Notes under the pieces: model-generated
Told to the model about the DNA's origin: nothing
The model's database searches: none
The model's input: only the letters and a program-made list of their open reading frames with translations
Position numbers and translations under genes: made by a program
DNA from: Paenarthrobacter sp.
Lineage (GTDB): Bacteria > Actinomycetota > Actinomycetes > Actinomycetales > Micrococcaceae
Direction of reading: 5' to 3'
Assembly (NCBI GenBank): GCA_031179305.1
Contig: JAPSHX010000001.1
Coordinates: 288,743 to 352,742 of the forward strand
DNA length: 64,000 nucleotides
Shown here: piece after piece, positions 51,508 to 61,639 of the stretch
Position numbering within the stretch: position 1 is the stretch's first letter
How the letters are laid out: the number at the start of each line of letters is the position of its first letter

Positions 51508-52641
51508 GTGAGTACAGAAGACGCGAAATACCCGGAATCGCCATTGAACCGCTTCCATGCGGTTATTCCGGCGGGCGGTGTGGGGACCCGGCTATGGCCA
51601 CTCTCGCGTGCCGCTGCGCCCAAGTTCCTCCACGATCTGACCGGTTCGGGCAGCACGTTGTTGAGGGCTACCTATGACCGCCTGGAACCGCTGGCCGGTG
51701 AACGGGTCCTTGTTGTTACCGGCGAAGCGCACCGCGCAGCCGTATGCCGCCAACTCCCCGAAGTCGGGGACGACGAGTTGGTGCTGGAAAGTGAGCCCAA
51801 GGACTCCGGTGCCGCCATCGGGCTCGCCGCAGCCATCCTTTACCGTCGCGATCCGGACACCATCATGGGTTCGTTTGCGGCGGACCATGTCATCAGCCCG
51901 GACAACCTGTTTCAAGAGACTGTGCGCGAGGCCATCTACACCGCGGCTACAGGGAAGATCGTCACCATCGGCATCAAGCCCACTCATCCATCTGTCGGAT
52001 TTGGATACATCCGCTCCGGTGCGGCGTTGAATGTTGACGGTGCCCCGAACGCACTTGCTGTTGCTGAGTTCGTGGAGAAGCCCAGCCAGGAAGTGGCTAA
52101 CAAATACGTCGAAGCGGGGGACTACGTCTGGAATGCGGGCATGTTTGTCGCTCCGGTGGCGCTCATGCTCAAGCACCTGGAAGCCAACCAGCCGGAGTTG
52201 TTCAAGGGCCTCCAGGAAATCGCCGAGGCGTGGGACACGCCGGAGCGCTCGGAAGTGACGTCGCGCGTGTGGCCCACGTTGCCGAAAATCGCCATCGATT
52301 ACGCCGTGGCTGAGCCCGCAGCGGAAGCTGGCGACGTCGCCGTCGTGCCTGGTACTTTCCGTTGGGACGACGTCGGCGACTTCGCCGCGATCGGCCGCCT
52401 CAACAATGCCGGCGATGTTGATGAAGTGACGGTGCTTGGTGAAGGTGCACGTGTGTTCGCGGAGAATGCCAGTGGCGTGGTGGTTTCCGATACCAAGCGC
52501 GTCATCGCGTTGATCGGCATCAAGGACGTGGTCATTGTGGACACGCCGGACGCGCTCCTTGTTACAACCAAGGAACACGCGCAACTGGTCAAGGGCACTG
52601 TTGACGCCCTCAAAGCCAGTGGCGACACGGACGTGCTCTAA
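51508..52641 (+). CDS. manC: Mannose-1-phosphate guanylyltransferase
   Basis: FHAVIPAGGVGTRLWPLSRAAAPKFLHDLTGSGSTLLRATYDRL; FRWDDVGDFAAIGRL. Confidence 0.9.
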   Translation: MSTEDAKYPESPLNRFHAVIPAGGVGTRLWPLSRAAAPKFLHDLTGSGSTLLRATYDRLEPLAGERVLVVTGEAHRAAVCRQLPEVGDDELVLESEPKDSGAAIGLAAAILYRRDPDTIMGSFAADHVISPDNLFQETVREAIYTAATGKIVTIGIKPTHPSVGFGYIRSGAALNVDGAPNALAVAEFVEKPSQEVANKYVEAGDYVWNAGMFVAPVALMLKHLEANQPELFKGLQEIAEAWDTPERSEVTSRVWPTLPKIAIDYAVAEPAAEAGDVAVVPGTFRWDDVGDFAAIGRLNNAGDVDEVTVLGEGARVFAENASGVVVSDTKRVIALIGIKDVVIVDTPDALLVTTKEHAQLVKGTVDALKASGDTDVL

Positions 52642-52660
52642 GGCATCCGCTTATACCGTG

Positions 52661-52723
52661 AGCCACCTCTTTGGTTGTCCTGCGTCTGAACGCAGCGTAA
52701 CCAAGAGGTGGCTTTCGTTCTTC
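52661..52723 (+). terminator. Terminator with nested stem-loop after manC
   Basis: AGCCACCTCTTTGGTT ... AACCAAGAGGTGGCT then TTTCGTTCTT; inner CTGCGT-CTGA-ACGCAG stem. Confidence 0.8.
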
Positions 52724-52751
52724 GGGTCCCCCGCATGGCTAGAGTTGTGAC

Positions 52752-53957
52752 GTGCGCAATTACACGACTGAAACCGAGCCCGCTCCCGTTGTGAGTCCTT
52801 GGGTTGATGAACTGCTTCCCGGACTCATCGACTTCCGGCGTGACCTCCATGCGCACCCCGAGCTTTCCTTCAAGGAATTCCGCACCACCGACAAACTGGT
52901 GGAGCGGCTTGAAGCAGCCGGATTGAAGCCGCGGCGCCTGGAGGAGACCGGACTGACGGTGGACGTGGGCGAGGGCCCCATTGCTACGGCCCTTCGCGGG
53001 GACATCGACGCACTGCCGATCATTGAGGAAACCGGCCTGCCGTTCGCGTCGAAGAACCATGGCGTTACCCACGCTTGCGGCCACGACGTCCACACCACTG
53101 CGATGCTCGGCATTGCCTTGACGCTGCAACGGATGCACAAGAACAATCCGCTGGGCGGGACGGTCCGGATCATCTTCCAGCCTGCCGAGGAGACCATGCC
53201 CGGCGGTGCACTGTCCTGCATTGAGCAGGGAGTGCTTGAAGGTGTGCCGCGTATCCTGGCGCTGCACTGCGATCCCCGGATCAACGTGGGCCAGATCGGC
53301 ACCCGCATCGGTGCCATCACCTCCGCCTCGGACACCATTAAAATTGAGCTCTCCGGCCGAGGCGGACACACGTCGCGGCCGCACCTGACCGAGGACCTTG
53401 TCTTCGCGTTGGCGCAAATAGCGGTCAACGTGCCGGCTGTCCTTTCCCGCCGGGTGGATGTCCGCAGCGGCGTATCGGTGGTGTGGGGCCAGATTTCAGC
53501 GGGCTCCGCACCGAACGCCATCCCGGGCACCGGCTACATGGCGGGCACCATGCGTTGCCTCGATCGCGATGCCTGGCACAGTGCGGGGGAGCTGCTGGAC
53601 GACGTCGTGAGGCAGGTCGCCGCGCCCTACGGCGTGGACGTCCACTTGGAGCACACCCGTGGCGTACCGCCTGTAGTGAACTCTGAGCACGAAACGGCCC
53701 TCATCGAAGCCTCAGCCCGCGCGGAACTTGGCGAAAATGCGGTGGTCCTCACGCCGCAGTCCATGGGTGGCGAGGACTTTGCCTGGTTCTTGGCCGACCT
53801 GCCAGGGGCCATGATGCGGCTGGGCACGCACACCCCCGGCGGCGAAGAATACGACCTCCACCGTGGCGACTTCATCGTTGACGAGCGTGCTCTCGGCTAC
53901 GCCATCCGCGTCCTGACAGCAGCTGCCCTGCGCACCATCCGCGACCTCGAACCGTAA
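52752..53957 (+). CDS. M20-family amidohydrolase (N-acyl-amino acid / hippurate hydrolase-like)
   Basis: LIDFRRDLHAHPELSFKEFRTTDKL; ALRGDIDALPIIEETGLPFAS; HACGHDVHTTAMLG; MGGEDFAWFL. Confidence 0.92.
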   Translation: MRNYTTETEPAPVVSPWVDELLPGLIDFRRDLHAHPELSFKEFRTTDKLVERLEAAGLKPRRLEETGLTVDVGEGPIATALRGDIDALPIIEETGLPFASKNHGVTHACGHDVHTTAMLGIALTLQRMHKNNPLGGTVRIIFQPAEETMPGGALSCIEQGVLEGVPRILALHCDPRINVGQIGTRIGAITSASDTIKIELSGRGGHTSRPHLTEDLVFALAQIAVNVPAVLSRRVDVRSGVSVVWGQISAGSAPNAIPGTGYMAGTMRCLDRDAWHSAGELLDDVVRQVAAPYGVDVHLEHTRGVPPVVNSEHETALIEASARAELGENAVVLTPQSMGGEDFAWFLADLPGAMMRLGTHTPGGEEYDLHRGDFIVDERALGYAIRVLTAAALRTIRDLEP

Positions 53958-54024
53958 CCCAGCTGAGTCGCAGTTCAGGTCGTTCTCAGCGCTGAGAACG
54001 ACCTGAACTGCGACCCAGTTGGGT
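53957..54024. repeat. 68-bp palindromic interspersed repeat, copy D
   Basis: ACCCAGCTGAGTCGCAGTTCAGGTCGTTCTCAGC|GCTGAGAACGACCTGAACTGCGACCCAGTTGGGT; 32/34 arm positions pair; first base is the last base of the amidohydrolase stop codon. Confidence 0.96.
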
Positions 54025-54044
54025 AAGCACGGCATACTTCGGTT

Positions 54045-54065
54045 GTGCACAATTGAATTGTGCAC
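54045..54065. promoter_or_regulatory. Candidate OhrR operator
   Basis: Perfect inverted repeat GTGCACAATT-G-AATTGTGCAC immediately upstream of the MarR/OhrR gene. Confidence 0.7.
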
Positions 54066-54078
54066 TATCGTTTTATCC

Positions 54079-54513
54079 ATGAGTGATGCACCACGCCTCC
54101 GCCATCAGGTCTGCTTTGCGCTGTACTCAGCGTCCAAGGCAGCGACGGCGGTCTACCGCCCGGTATTGGAAGACCTCGGCCTGACGTACCCGCAGTACTT
54201 GGTGATGCTGGTCCTCTGGGAGCAGGAACCGCGCAGTGTCCGCGACCTCGGTGCGGAACTGGGCCTCGACTCCGGCACCCTATCGCCCCTGCTCAAGCGC
54301 CTGGAGGCCATGGGGCTGGTGGAACGCCATCGCTCGGCAGAGGATGAACGCCGGGTGGACGTGGTCCTTACCGACGCCGGCACCGCCTTGAGTGCCCGGG
54401 CACAGGCTGTGCCCAAGCGTCTCGCCGACGCCGCCGGCCTATCGCCCGAAGAGATCGAGCAGCTACATGCCACACTCGGCAAGCTCACGGCAGCACTGAA
54501 TAGCTCACTCTGA
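54079..54513 (+). CDS. ohrR: MarR family regulator, OhrR-like
   Basis: LRHQVCFALYSASKAATAVYRPVLEDLGLTYPQYLVMLVLWEQ (single N-terminal Cys context typical of OhrR), adjacent to an Ohr gene. Confidence 0.88.
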   Translation: MSDAPRLRHQVCFALYSASKAATAVYRPVLEDLGLTYPQYLVMLVLWEQEPRSVRDLGAELGLDSGTLSPLLKRLEAMGLVERHRSAEDERRVDVVLTDAGTALSARAQAVPKRLADAAGLSPEEIEQLHATLGKLTAALNSSL

Positions 54514-54564
54514 CAGACTCCCGAAAATCCCGGGACATCCATTCCCAAAGAGAACGGAAACACC

Positions 54565-54996
54565 ATGAAGACTCTTTACACCGCCGAGGCATTGGCATCC
54601 GGCGAAGGCCGCGACGGCAACGCCCGCACCAACGACGGAAAATTGGACGTCGCCCTCGCCAGCCCCGTGGAGCTCGGAGGCAACGGGGAAGGAACCAACC
54701 CCGAGCAGTTGTTCGCAGCTGGCTACGCAGCGTGCTTCCACTCGGCTTTGCGCCTGGTGGGCCGTAAGGAACGCGTCGACCTCAGCGACTCGGCCGTTGC
54801 AGCCAAAATTCACTTCGGTGCACTGACGGACAGCGAAGGATATGGACTGGCCGCCGAACTCGAAATCGCGCTGCCCGCCCTGGACCGCGGTACTGCGGAG
54901 CAGTTGATGGCCAAGGCGCACCAGATCTGCCCCTACTCCAACGCAACGCGCGGCAACATGGCCGTAGACCTCAAGCTCGTGGAGTTCGCAGCATGA
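54565..54996 (+). CDS. ohr: Organic hydroperoxide resistance protein (OsmC/Ohr)
   Basis: KTLYTAEALASGEGRDGNART...NPEQLFAAGYAACFHSAL...AHQICPYSNATRGN. Confidence 0.93.
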   Translation: MKTLYTAEALASGEGRDGNARTNDGKLDVALASPVELGGNGEGTNPEQLFAAGYAACFHSALRLVGRKERVDLSDSAVAAKIHFGALTDSEGYGLAAELEIALPALDRGTAEQLMAKAHQICPYSNATRGNMAVDLKLVEFAA

Positions 54997-56006
54997 GCGC
55001 CGTGACAACCGAAACCCGCGAAATCCAGCTTGCCTCCCGCCCGGTCGGCCGCCCTGCTCCGGAGAACTTCCGGCTGGCAACAGCGCCCCTTCCCGAGCTC
55101 GCGGAGGGCCAGCTCCTGGTGAAGAACCAGTTCATGTCCGTGGATCCGTACATGCGTGGCCGCATGAACGACGTCAAGTCGTACTCGGCGCCCTTCCGCC
55201 TGGATGCAGCGCTCGACGGCGGTGCGGTAGGTGAGGTGATCGCGTCCCGTTCGGACGCGCACAAGGTGGGTGACGTCGTCGTGCATCAACTTGGCTGGCG
55301 CGAGCACGCGGTGGTGGACGCCGCGGCGACTACGCCGGTCCCCAGTGGCCTTGCCCCAACATCAGCGTTTCTTGGTGCTTTGGGAATGACCGGCCTGACT
55401 GCCTACGCTGGTTTGCTGAAAGTTGCCGAGTTCAAAGAGGGCGATGTGGTCTTCGTGTCCGGAGCGGCAGGTGCCGTCGGTTCGATGGTTGGCCAGATCG
55501 CCAAGGCCATGGGCGCTGCCAAGGTCATCGGCAGTGCCGGATCGCCGGAGAAGGTGGCCCGCTTGTTGGAGCTCGGCTTCGATGCTGCCTTCAACTACAA
55601 TGATGCTCCCGTGCTGGACCAGCTGACGGAAGCAGCAGGGGAGCGCGGCATTGACGTCTACTTCGATAACGTGGGCGGCGAGCATCTCGAAGCAGCCCTG
55701 GCAACGCTCACGGTTGGCGGGCGGGTAGCAATGTGTGGCGCCATTGCCCAGTACAACTCTACGGAGCCTCCGGTGGCTCCGAGGAACCTGGCGGTTGCTA
55801 TCGGGAAGCAGCTCACCCTGCGCGGATTCCTGGTGGGCGGGCAGCGACAGCACGCCGCCGAATTCGCGCAGAAGATGGCCGGTTGGCTCGCCGATGGGTC
55901 TGTCAGCTACGACGAAACAATCGTGGATGGACTGGAAAATGCTCCGCAGGCATTCATGGACCTGTTGGACGGCGCGAACACGGGGAAGATGCTGGTTCGC
56001 CTCTAG
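54993..56006 (+). CDS. MDR-type NADP-dependent oxidoreductase (CurA/PTGR-like)
   Basis: FMSVDPYMRGRMND; GDVVFVSGAAGAVGSMVGQIAKAMGAAKVIGSAGS; YFDNVGGEHLEAAL. Confidence 0.9.
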   Translation: MSAVTTETREIQLASRPVGRPAPENFRLATAPLPELAEGQLLVKNQFMSVDPYMRGRMNDVKSYSAPFRLDAALDGGAVGEVIASRSDAHKVGDVVVHQLGWREHAVVDAAATTPVPSGLAPTSAFLGALGMTGLTAYAGLLKVAEFKEGDVVFVSGAAGAVGSMVGQIAKAMGAAKVIGSAGSPEKVARLLELGFDAAFNYNDAPVLDQLTEAAGERGIDVYFDNVGGEHLEAALATLTVGGRVAMCGAIAQYNSTEPPVAPRNLAVAIGKQLTLRGFLVGGQRQHAAEFAQKMAGWLADGSVSYDETIVDGLENAPQAFMDLLDGANTGKMLVRL

Positions 56007-56252
56007 CCCATACGTAAAAACGCGTGTGACTTGCGCACCCGGCTACTGCTTGGTAACAAAAGGTCAACAATCTGACCTGCAGTGATCATTTGTGGTAGCT
56101 GGGTGTGTTGCAGGCCACTAGTGTTGGTTTCATCAATGCGCTTCGGCGCAGCTGCGAGCATCAGTGAAAACAGAATTTCTGCCTCGGGTATAGGAAACGG
56201 ACACTCATTGACCATCCGTCGTAGCGCCAATCACTTTCTTCCTGGAGGAAAA

Positions 56253-57359
56253 TTGAAGAAACCACTGCGTGCCACCCTGAAGCGCGGTTCAATGGCCGGT
56301 GTTGCCACCCTCGGTGCAGCAGCGCTCCTGCTGACCAGCTGCGGCCAAGCTCCCGACGCCGGATCCGGTGCGGCGACCAAGAGTGACTTTACGGGCTGCA
56401 TCGTGTCGGACTCCGGCGGATTTGATGACCAGTCCTTCAACCAGTCCTCGTTCGAAGGCCTCAAGAAGGCAGAGACTGATTTGGGCATCACGGTGAAGTC
56501 GGCCGAATCCAAGGCCAACAGCGACTTCGAGACCAACCTCAACGGCATGATTTCCGCCGGCTGTAACCTCACTGTCACCGTTGGCTTCCTCTTGGGCGAT
56601 GCCACGAAGGCCGCCGCAGAAAAGAACACCGACAAGCACTTTGCGATCGTCGACTACACATACGAGACTCCGATCGCCAACGTCAAGCCGATCGTCTATG
56701 ACACGGCACAGGCGGCATACTTGGCAGGCTACGCAGCTGCCGCAACGTCCAAGACCGGCAAGGTGGGTACCTTCGGCGGCATCAAGATCCCCACGGTAAC
56801 CATCTTCATGGACGGCTTCTACGACGGTGTGCAGGCCTACAACACGGCCAAGGGCAAGAGCGTCCAGGTTGTTGGCTGGGACAAGAACACCCAGGACGGT
56901 TCGTTCACGGGCGACTTCGAGAAGCAGGACACGGGCAAGCAGGTCACCATCAACCTGCTGGATCAGGGCGCGGACATCATCATGCCCGTAGCCGGACCGG
57001 TTGGTAAGGGCGCCGGTGCTGCGTTGAAGGAAGCCAAGGCTGCCGGCAAGGACGTCAAGCTCATCTGGGTTGACTCCGATGGCTACCTCACCGCTCCCGA
57101 GTACAAGGACCTGATGCTGACCTCCGTGGTCAAGCAGATGGGCGAAGCCGTTGAAGCCGTGGTGAAGGACGACACGGAGGGCAAGTTCAACAACGAAGCC
57201 TACGTCGGCACGTTGGAAAACGATGGTGTTGCCATCGCTCCGTTCCACGATCTCGACTCCGCCGTCCCCGCTGAAACCAAGTCCGAGCTCGATGCCCTGA
57301 AGGCTGACATCGTCTCCGGCAAGCTGGTTGTCGAATCGGCAGCGAGCCCCAAGAAGTAA
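56253..57359 (+). CDS. BMP family (nucleoside-type) ABC transporter substrate-binding lipoprotein
   Basis: Lipobox ALLLTSCG; CIVSDSGGFDDQSFNQSSFEGLKKAETDLGI. Likely TTG start at 56253 with GGAGG upstream. Confidence 0.87.
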   Translation: MKKPLRATLKRGSMAGVATLGAAALLLTSCGQAPDAGSGAATKSDFTGCIVSDSGGFDDQSFNQSSFEGLKKAETDLGITVKSAESKANSDFETNLNGMISAGCNLTVTVGFLLGDATKAAAEKNTDKHFAIVDYTYETPIANVKPIVYDTAQAAYLAGYAAAATSKTGKVGTFGGIKIPTVTIFMDGFYDGVQAYNTAKGKSVQVVGWDKNTQDGSFTGDFEKQDTGKQVTINLLDQGADIIMPVAGPVGKGAGAALKEAKAAGKDVKLIWVDSDGYLTAPEYKDLMLTSVVKQMGEAVEAVVKDDTEGKFNNEAYVGTLENDGVAIAPFHDLDSAVPAETKSELDALKADIVSGKLVVESAASPKK

Positions 57360-57371
57360 ATCAATTCCTGG

Positions 57372-57414
57372 ACGCGCCGCCAGTACCGAGCCCCGGTACT
57401 GGCGGCGCGTTTTT
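57372..57414 (+). terminator. Intrinsic terminator-like hairpin between the BMP gene and its ATPase gene
   Basis: ACGCGCCGCCAGTACC...GGTACTGGCGGCGCGT followed by TTTT; probably attenuates downstream expression. Confidence 0.8.
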
Positions 57415-57485
57415 GCCCTGACTACGCTGGGCCTCAAAGCCAGTGGCTTTGGAGCAGTACAGCCGTCCCTCGGACTCACAGAACG

Positions 57486-59015
57486 GTGGGAGTTGTGAAA
57501 CTCGAATTGAAGGGGATCTCGAAAGCCTTCGGGACCTTCTACGCCAACCAAGACATCGACCTCGTGGTCGAATCCGGCCAGATCCATTGCCTCCTCGGCG
57601 AAAATGGTGCCGGCAAATCAACCCTCATGAACGTGCTGTACGGGCTGTACGAGCCCACAGCCGGCCAGATCCTGGTGGATGACCAACCGGTCAATTTCCG
57701 CGGACCCGGGGATGCCATGGCTGCCGGAATTGGCATGGTGCACCAGCACTTCATGCTGGTTCCCGTTTTCACTGTTGCTGAGAACGTGGCCCTCGGCGCT
57801 GAGCCGACCACGTTCGGAGGTGTCCTCGGCATCGAAGAAACCCGCAAGAAGATCCGGGAGATTTCGGACAAGTACGGTTTCGACGTCGATCCCGACGCCT
57901 TGGTGGAGGACCTGCCCGTGGGCGTCCAGCAGCGAGTCGAGATTATCAAGGCGCTGGTGCGTGAGGCGAAAGTCCTTATTTTGGACGAGCCCACCGCCGT
58001 GTTGACGCCTCAGGAAACCGATGAACTCCTGGACATCATGAGGCAGCTCAAAGCTGGAGGCACGTCCATCGTCTTCATCTCACACAAGCTTCGCGAAGTG
58101 AAGGCCGTCTCTGATGTCATCACGGTGATCCGCCGCGGCAAAGTTGTGGGGGACGCGCCTCCCACGGCATCAGCCACGGAACTGGCCTCCATGATGGTGG
58201 GCCGCCCGGTGAGCCTGAGCCTGAACAAAGCTCCAGCCCAGCCTAAGGAAACCACGTTCGTCGTGGAAAACCTGACGGTGCGCGCGGCCAACGGCACCAA
58301 CGTGGTGGACGGGATCAGCTTCGACATCGCCCAAGGTGAGATCCTCGCCGTCGCCGGTGTCCAGGGTAATGGCCAGACGGAACTGACCGAGGCAATCCTG
58401 GGTATTCAGGAACACGTGACCGGTTCCGTGACACTGGACGGCAAGCAACTGCTGGGCCTTCCCGTCAAGGATGTCCTGCGTTCCGGCGTTGGGTTTGTTC
58501 CAGAGGACCGCTCGGTGGACGGACTGGTTGGTCCGTTCTCCGTGGCAGAGAACCTGGTCCTCGACCTTTACGACCAAGCCCCGTTTGCCAGCGGCATCAG
58601 CATGAAGCCTGCAAAGGTTGTGGAGCACGCGAACTCCAAGATTGAGGAATTCGATATCCGGACTCCTTCCGCGGCATCGGCCGCCGGAACGTTGTCCGGC
58701 GGCAACCAGCAAAAAGTGGTCATGGCCAGGGAACTGTCCCGGCCCTTGCGGTTGTTTATCGCGAGCCAGCCCACGCGCGGCGTGGACGTCGGCTCCATCG
58801 AGTTCCTGCACAAGCGCATTGTTGCCGAGCGCGACGTCGGAACGCCGGTCATGATCGTTTCCACTGAACTTGATGAGGTCATTGAGCTCGCCGACCGGAT
58901 TGCCGTGCTTTACAAAGGCAAGCTCGTGGGCATTGTCCCTGCTGGAACACCGCGCGACACCCTTGGCTTGATGATGGCCGGCGTCGGCCCTGAAGGAGGC
59001 TCCGATGACAACTAA
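57486..59015 (+). CDS. Nucleoside ABC transporter ATPase, two NBDs (NupA/YufO-like)
   Basis: [71 protein letters not shown]. Confidence 0.92.
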   Translation: MGVVKLELKGISKAFGTFYANQDIDLVVESGQIHCLLGENGAGKSTLMNVLYGLYEPTAGQILVDDQPVNFRGPGDAMAAGIGMVHQHFMLVPVFTVAENVALGAEPTTFGGVLGIEETRKKIREISDKYGFDVDPDALVEDLPVGVQQRVEIIKALVREAKVLILDEPTAVLTPQETDELLDIMRQLKAGGTSIVFISHKLREVKAVSDVITVIRRGKVVGDAPPTASATELASMMVGRPVSLSLNKAPAQPKETTFVVENLTVRAANGTNVVDGISFDIAQGEILAVAGVQGNGQTELTEAILGIQEHVTGSVTLDGKQLLGLPVKDVLRSGVGFVPEDRSVDGLVGPFSVAENLVLDLYDQAPFASGISMKPAKVVEHANSKIEEFDIRTPSAASAAGTLSGGNQQKVVMARELSRPLRLFIASQPTRGVDVGSIEFLHKRIVAERDVGTPVMIVSTELDEVIELADRIAVLYKGKLVGIVPAGTPRDTLGLMMAGVGPEGGSDDN

Positions 59016-60351
59016 AGACGAGTCAGGCAAGGACCAAACACCCGAAGAATCCACCTCCGAAGTGCGGGCGGCAGACGTCGCATTGGACACCGCCGGAGGG
59101 ACCCTGGAACCTTCCATAGTGCCTGTTTCCTCCCAAAGCGGGGACCCCGGACACCAGCAAGGCGGCCTCATGCGCCGTATCGTGATGGGCAACGGCTTTG
59201 TCTCCATCCTGGCGGTCGTTGTGGCGCTGTTCCTCGGCGGCCTGTTGATCGCCAGCACGGACGCCCAGGTGGCCAAAACAGCCGGCTACTTGTTCGCACG
59301 CCCCACGGACTTCCTGAGCGCGTTGTGGACAGCCATGACCGAGAGCTATGTTGCACTCTTCCAAGGCGCCGTGTTCAATCCACGTGAAGGCTTCAAGCCC
59401 GTGCTTGAAACCATGACCGTGGCAACCCCGCTGATCTGTGCCGGCCTTGGTGTCGCACTGGCGTTCCGCGCCGGCCTGTTCAACATCGGCGCCCAAGGGC
59501 AGATCATCATCAGCGCTACGCTCGCTGCCTACGTAGGGTTCGCCTGGCACTTGCCGTTCGGCCTCCACCTGCTGGTAGTCATCGTCATGGGCGTCTTGGG
59601 CGGTGCTCTGTGGGGTGCCATTGTGGGCATCCTTAAAGCCCGGACCGGCGCGCATGAGGTCATTGTCACCATCATGCTGAACTACGTGGCCTTGTTCTTG
59701 CTCGACTTCCTGCTGAACACTGCTGCGTTCCGGCGTCCGGGGGACAACAGCCCCATTTCGCCCCGCCTCGACGAATCGGCAACCTACCCTGTCCTCATCC
59801 CGGGATCCCGACTCCACGTGGGCTTCCTGGTAGCAATCGCGCTGACCTACGGCGTGTGGTGGCTGCTGAACCGATCCACCATCGGCTTCGAGTTCCGTGC
59901 CGTGGGTGCCAACCCCGTCGCAGCGCGGACCGCCGGCGTCAAAGTATCCCGCGCCACCATCCTGGTGATGGCCATGGCCGGCGCCCTCGCCGCGTTCGGT
60001 GGTATTGCCCAAGTGGCCGGTACCGAAAAGGTGCTGACAGGCGGCGTCGCTGCCCAGATCGGCTTCGACGCGATCACTGTTGCCCTGTTGGGGCGCAGTA
60101 CACCATGGGGAACGTTCTTTGCGGGACTGCTGTTCGGAGCTTTCCGTGCAGGGGCAGTGCAGATGCAGATCCAGACCGGAACGCCTATCGACATTGTGCT
60201 GGTGGTGCAATCGCTGATTGTGCTCTTCATCGCTGCTCCACCCCTCATCAGGTCGATCTTCCGGCTTGAGCCCAAAAAGAAGAACAAGAACAAGACACCG
60301 AAGGCGGCCCGGAAAGCTGCCCTTGCCAACGCCACCGGAGGTGCCAAGTGA
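59005..60351 (+). CDS. Nucleoside ABC transporter permease (NupB/YufP-like)
   Basis: TATPLICAGLGVALAFRAGLFNIGAQGQ-like motif (TVATPLICAGLGVALAFRAGLFNIGAQGQIIIS). Confidence 0.9.
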   Translation: MTTKDESGKDQTPEESTSEVRAADVALDTAGGTLEPSIVPVSSQSGDPGHQQGGLMRRIVMGNGFVSILAVVVALFLGGLLIASTDAQVAKTAGYLFARPTDFLSALWTAMTESYVALFQGAVFNPREGFKPVLETMTVATPLICAGLGVALAFRAGLFNIGAQGQIIISATLAAYVGFAWHLPFGLHLLVVIVMGVLGGALWGAIVGILKARTGAHEVIVTIMLNYVALFLLDFLLNTAAFRRPGDNSPISPRLDESATYPVLIPGSRLHVGFLVAIALTYGVWWLLNRSTIGFEFRAVGANPVAARTAGVKVSRATILVMAMAGALAAFGGIAQVAGTEKVLTGGVAAQIGFDAITVALLGRSTPWGTFFAGLLFGAFRAGAVQMQIQTGTPIDIVLVVQSLIVLFIAAPPLIRSIFRLEPKKKNKNKTPKAARKAALANATGGAK

Positions 60352-61637
60352 GCGCGACAACCACCGCTCCAAAGTCGGGATCCACGGCTTTGCCGGCATT
60401 CCGGCCTTCCATGAAAGTTCCGCTTTCGCTCGGCATCCTGGCGCTCATTGCGTTGGTTTTCTTCGGGTTCCTTGGCCCGGACCAGACTGCCGAGATGAAG
60501 ATCAGCGACGCGGGCGACGCCGTTGCCGTTCCTGCGTTGATGATTCCGGGGCAGGTGGGCGGCATTGTCCTAGGCATCCTGCTGCTCGCCATGGCCGCCT
60601 ACTCGATTTACCTCTGGACGCAAGGGGAGAGATCACCCAAGTGGCTGCCCATCGCCTTCGCCGTGGTGTTCGTCTTCGCCTTGCTTGTATGGATCGTGGC
60701 AGGCGCCCGCCAGCCCTCCATCTCACTGGCAGGCCTCGTCGCCGGCTCGGTGACACTTGCAGTCCCACTGGTTTTCGGCTCGCTCTCCGGCGTGCTCTGT
60801 GAGCGTGTGGGTGTTGTGAACATCGCCATCGAGGGGCAGCTCCTCGGCGGAGCCTTCACTGCCGCCCTGGTGGCCACCATGACGGGCAGTCCGTACATCG
60901 GCCTGATTGCAGCCGCTGCGGCTGGTGCTGCTGTGTCAATGGTTTTGGCCGTGTTCAGCATCAAATACCTGGTCAACCAAATAATCGTAGGTGTGGTCCT
61001 GAACGTCTTGGTGTCAGGCCTCACGGGCTTCCTCTACGGCACGCTGATGGTGCCCAACAAGGAGCAGTTCAACACTCCGGGCCGCTTGGACATCCTGCCG
61101 ATCCCGCTGCTTTCGGACATCCCTATCATTGGGCCCATCCTCTTCGAGCAGTCCATCGCGGGCTACCTCATGTACATTGCGGTGGCCGTGGTGTGGTTCG
61201 GCTTGTTCAAGACCCGCTGGGGCTTGCGGGTCCGTGCCGTCGGCGAACACCCGCAAGCCGCCGACACGTTGGGTATCAACGTCAACGCAACCCGTTTCTG
61301 GAATGTCACGTTGGGTGGTGCGATCGCGGGCATCGGTGGTGCCGTGTTCACGTTGGTGACCATTGACTCCTTTACCAAGGACATCTCCGGTGGTCGCGGC
61401 TTCATTGCCTTGGCTGCCCTGATCTTTGGCCGGTGGAACCCGATCGGCGCCTTCCTGGCCTCGCTGCTGTTCGGCTTCGCCTACAACCTGCAGTCCATCC
61501 TGGGCATCATCGGTACCCCGGTACCGAGCCAGTTCATGGCCATGCTGCCGTACCTGGTGACCATCTTCGCCGTCGCCGGTCTAGTGGGTAAGTCGCGGCC
61601 ACCGGCCGCAAGCGGCATACCGTACGTGAAGGGTTGA
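60348..61637 (+). CDS. Nucleoside ABC transporter permease (NupC/YufQ-like)
   Basis: FGSLSGVLCERVGVVNIAIEGQLLGGAFTAAL; GLRVRAVGEHPQAADTLGINV. Confidence 0.9.
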   Translation: MSATTTAPKSGSTALPAFRPSMKVPLSLGILALIALVFFGFLGPDQTAEMKISDAGDAVAVPALMIPGQVGGIVLGILLLAMAAYSIYLWTQGERSPKWLPIAFAVVFVFALLVWIVAGARQPSISLAGLVAGSVTLAVPLVFGSLSGVLCERVGVVNIAIEGQLLGGAFTAALVATMTGSPYIGLIAAAAAGAAVSMVLAVFSIKYLVNQIIVGVVLNVLVSGLTGFLYGTLMVPNKEQFNTPGRLDILPIPLLSDIPIIGPILFEQSIAGYLMYIAVAVVWFGLFKTRWGLRVRAVGEHPQAADTLGINVNATRFWNVTLGGAIAGIGGAVFTLVTIDSFTKDISGGRGFIALAALIFGRWNPIGAFLASLLFGFAYNLQSILGIIGTPVPSQFMAMLPYLVTIFAVAGLVGKSRPPAASGIPYVKG

Positions 61638-61639
61638 CG

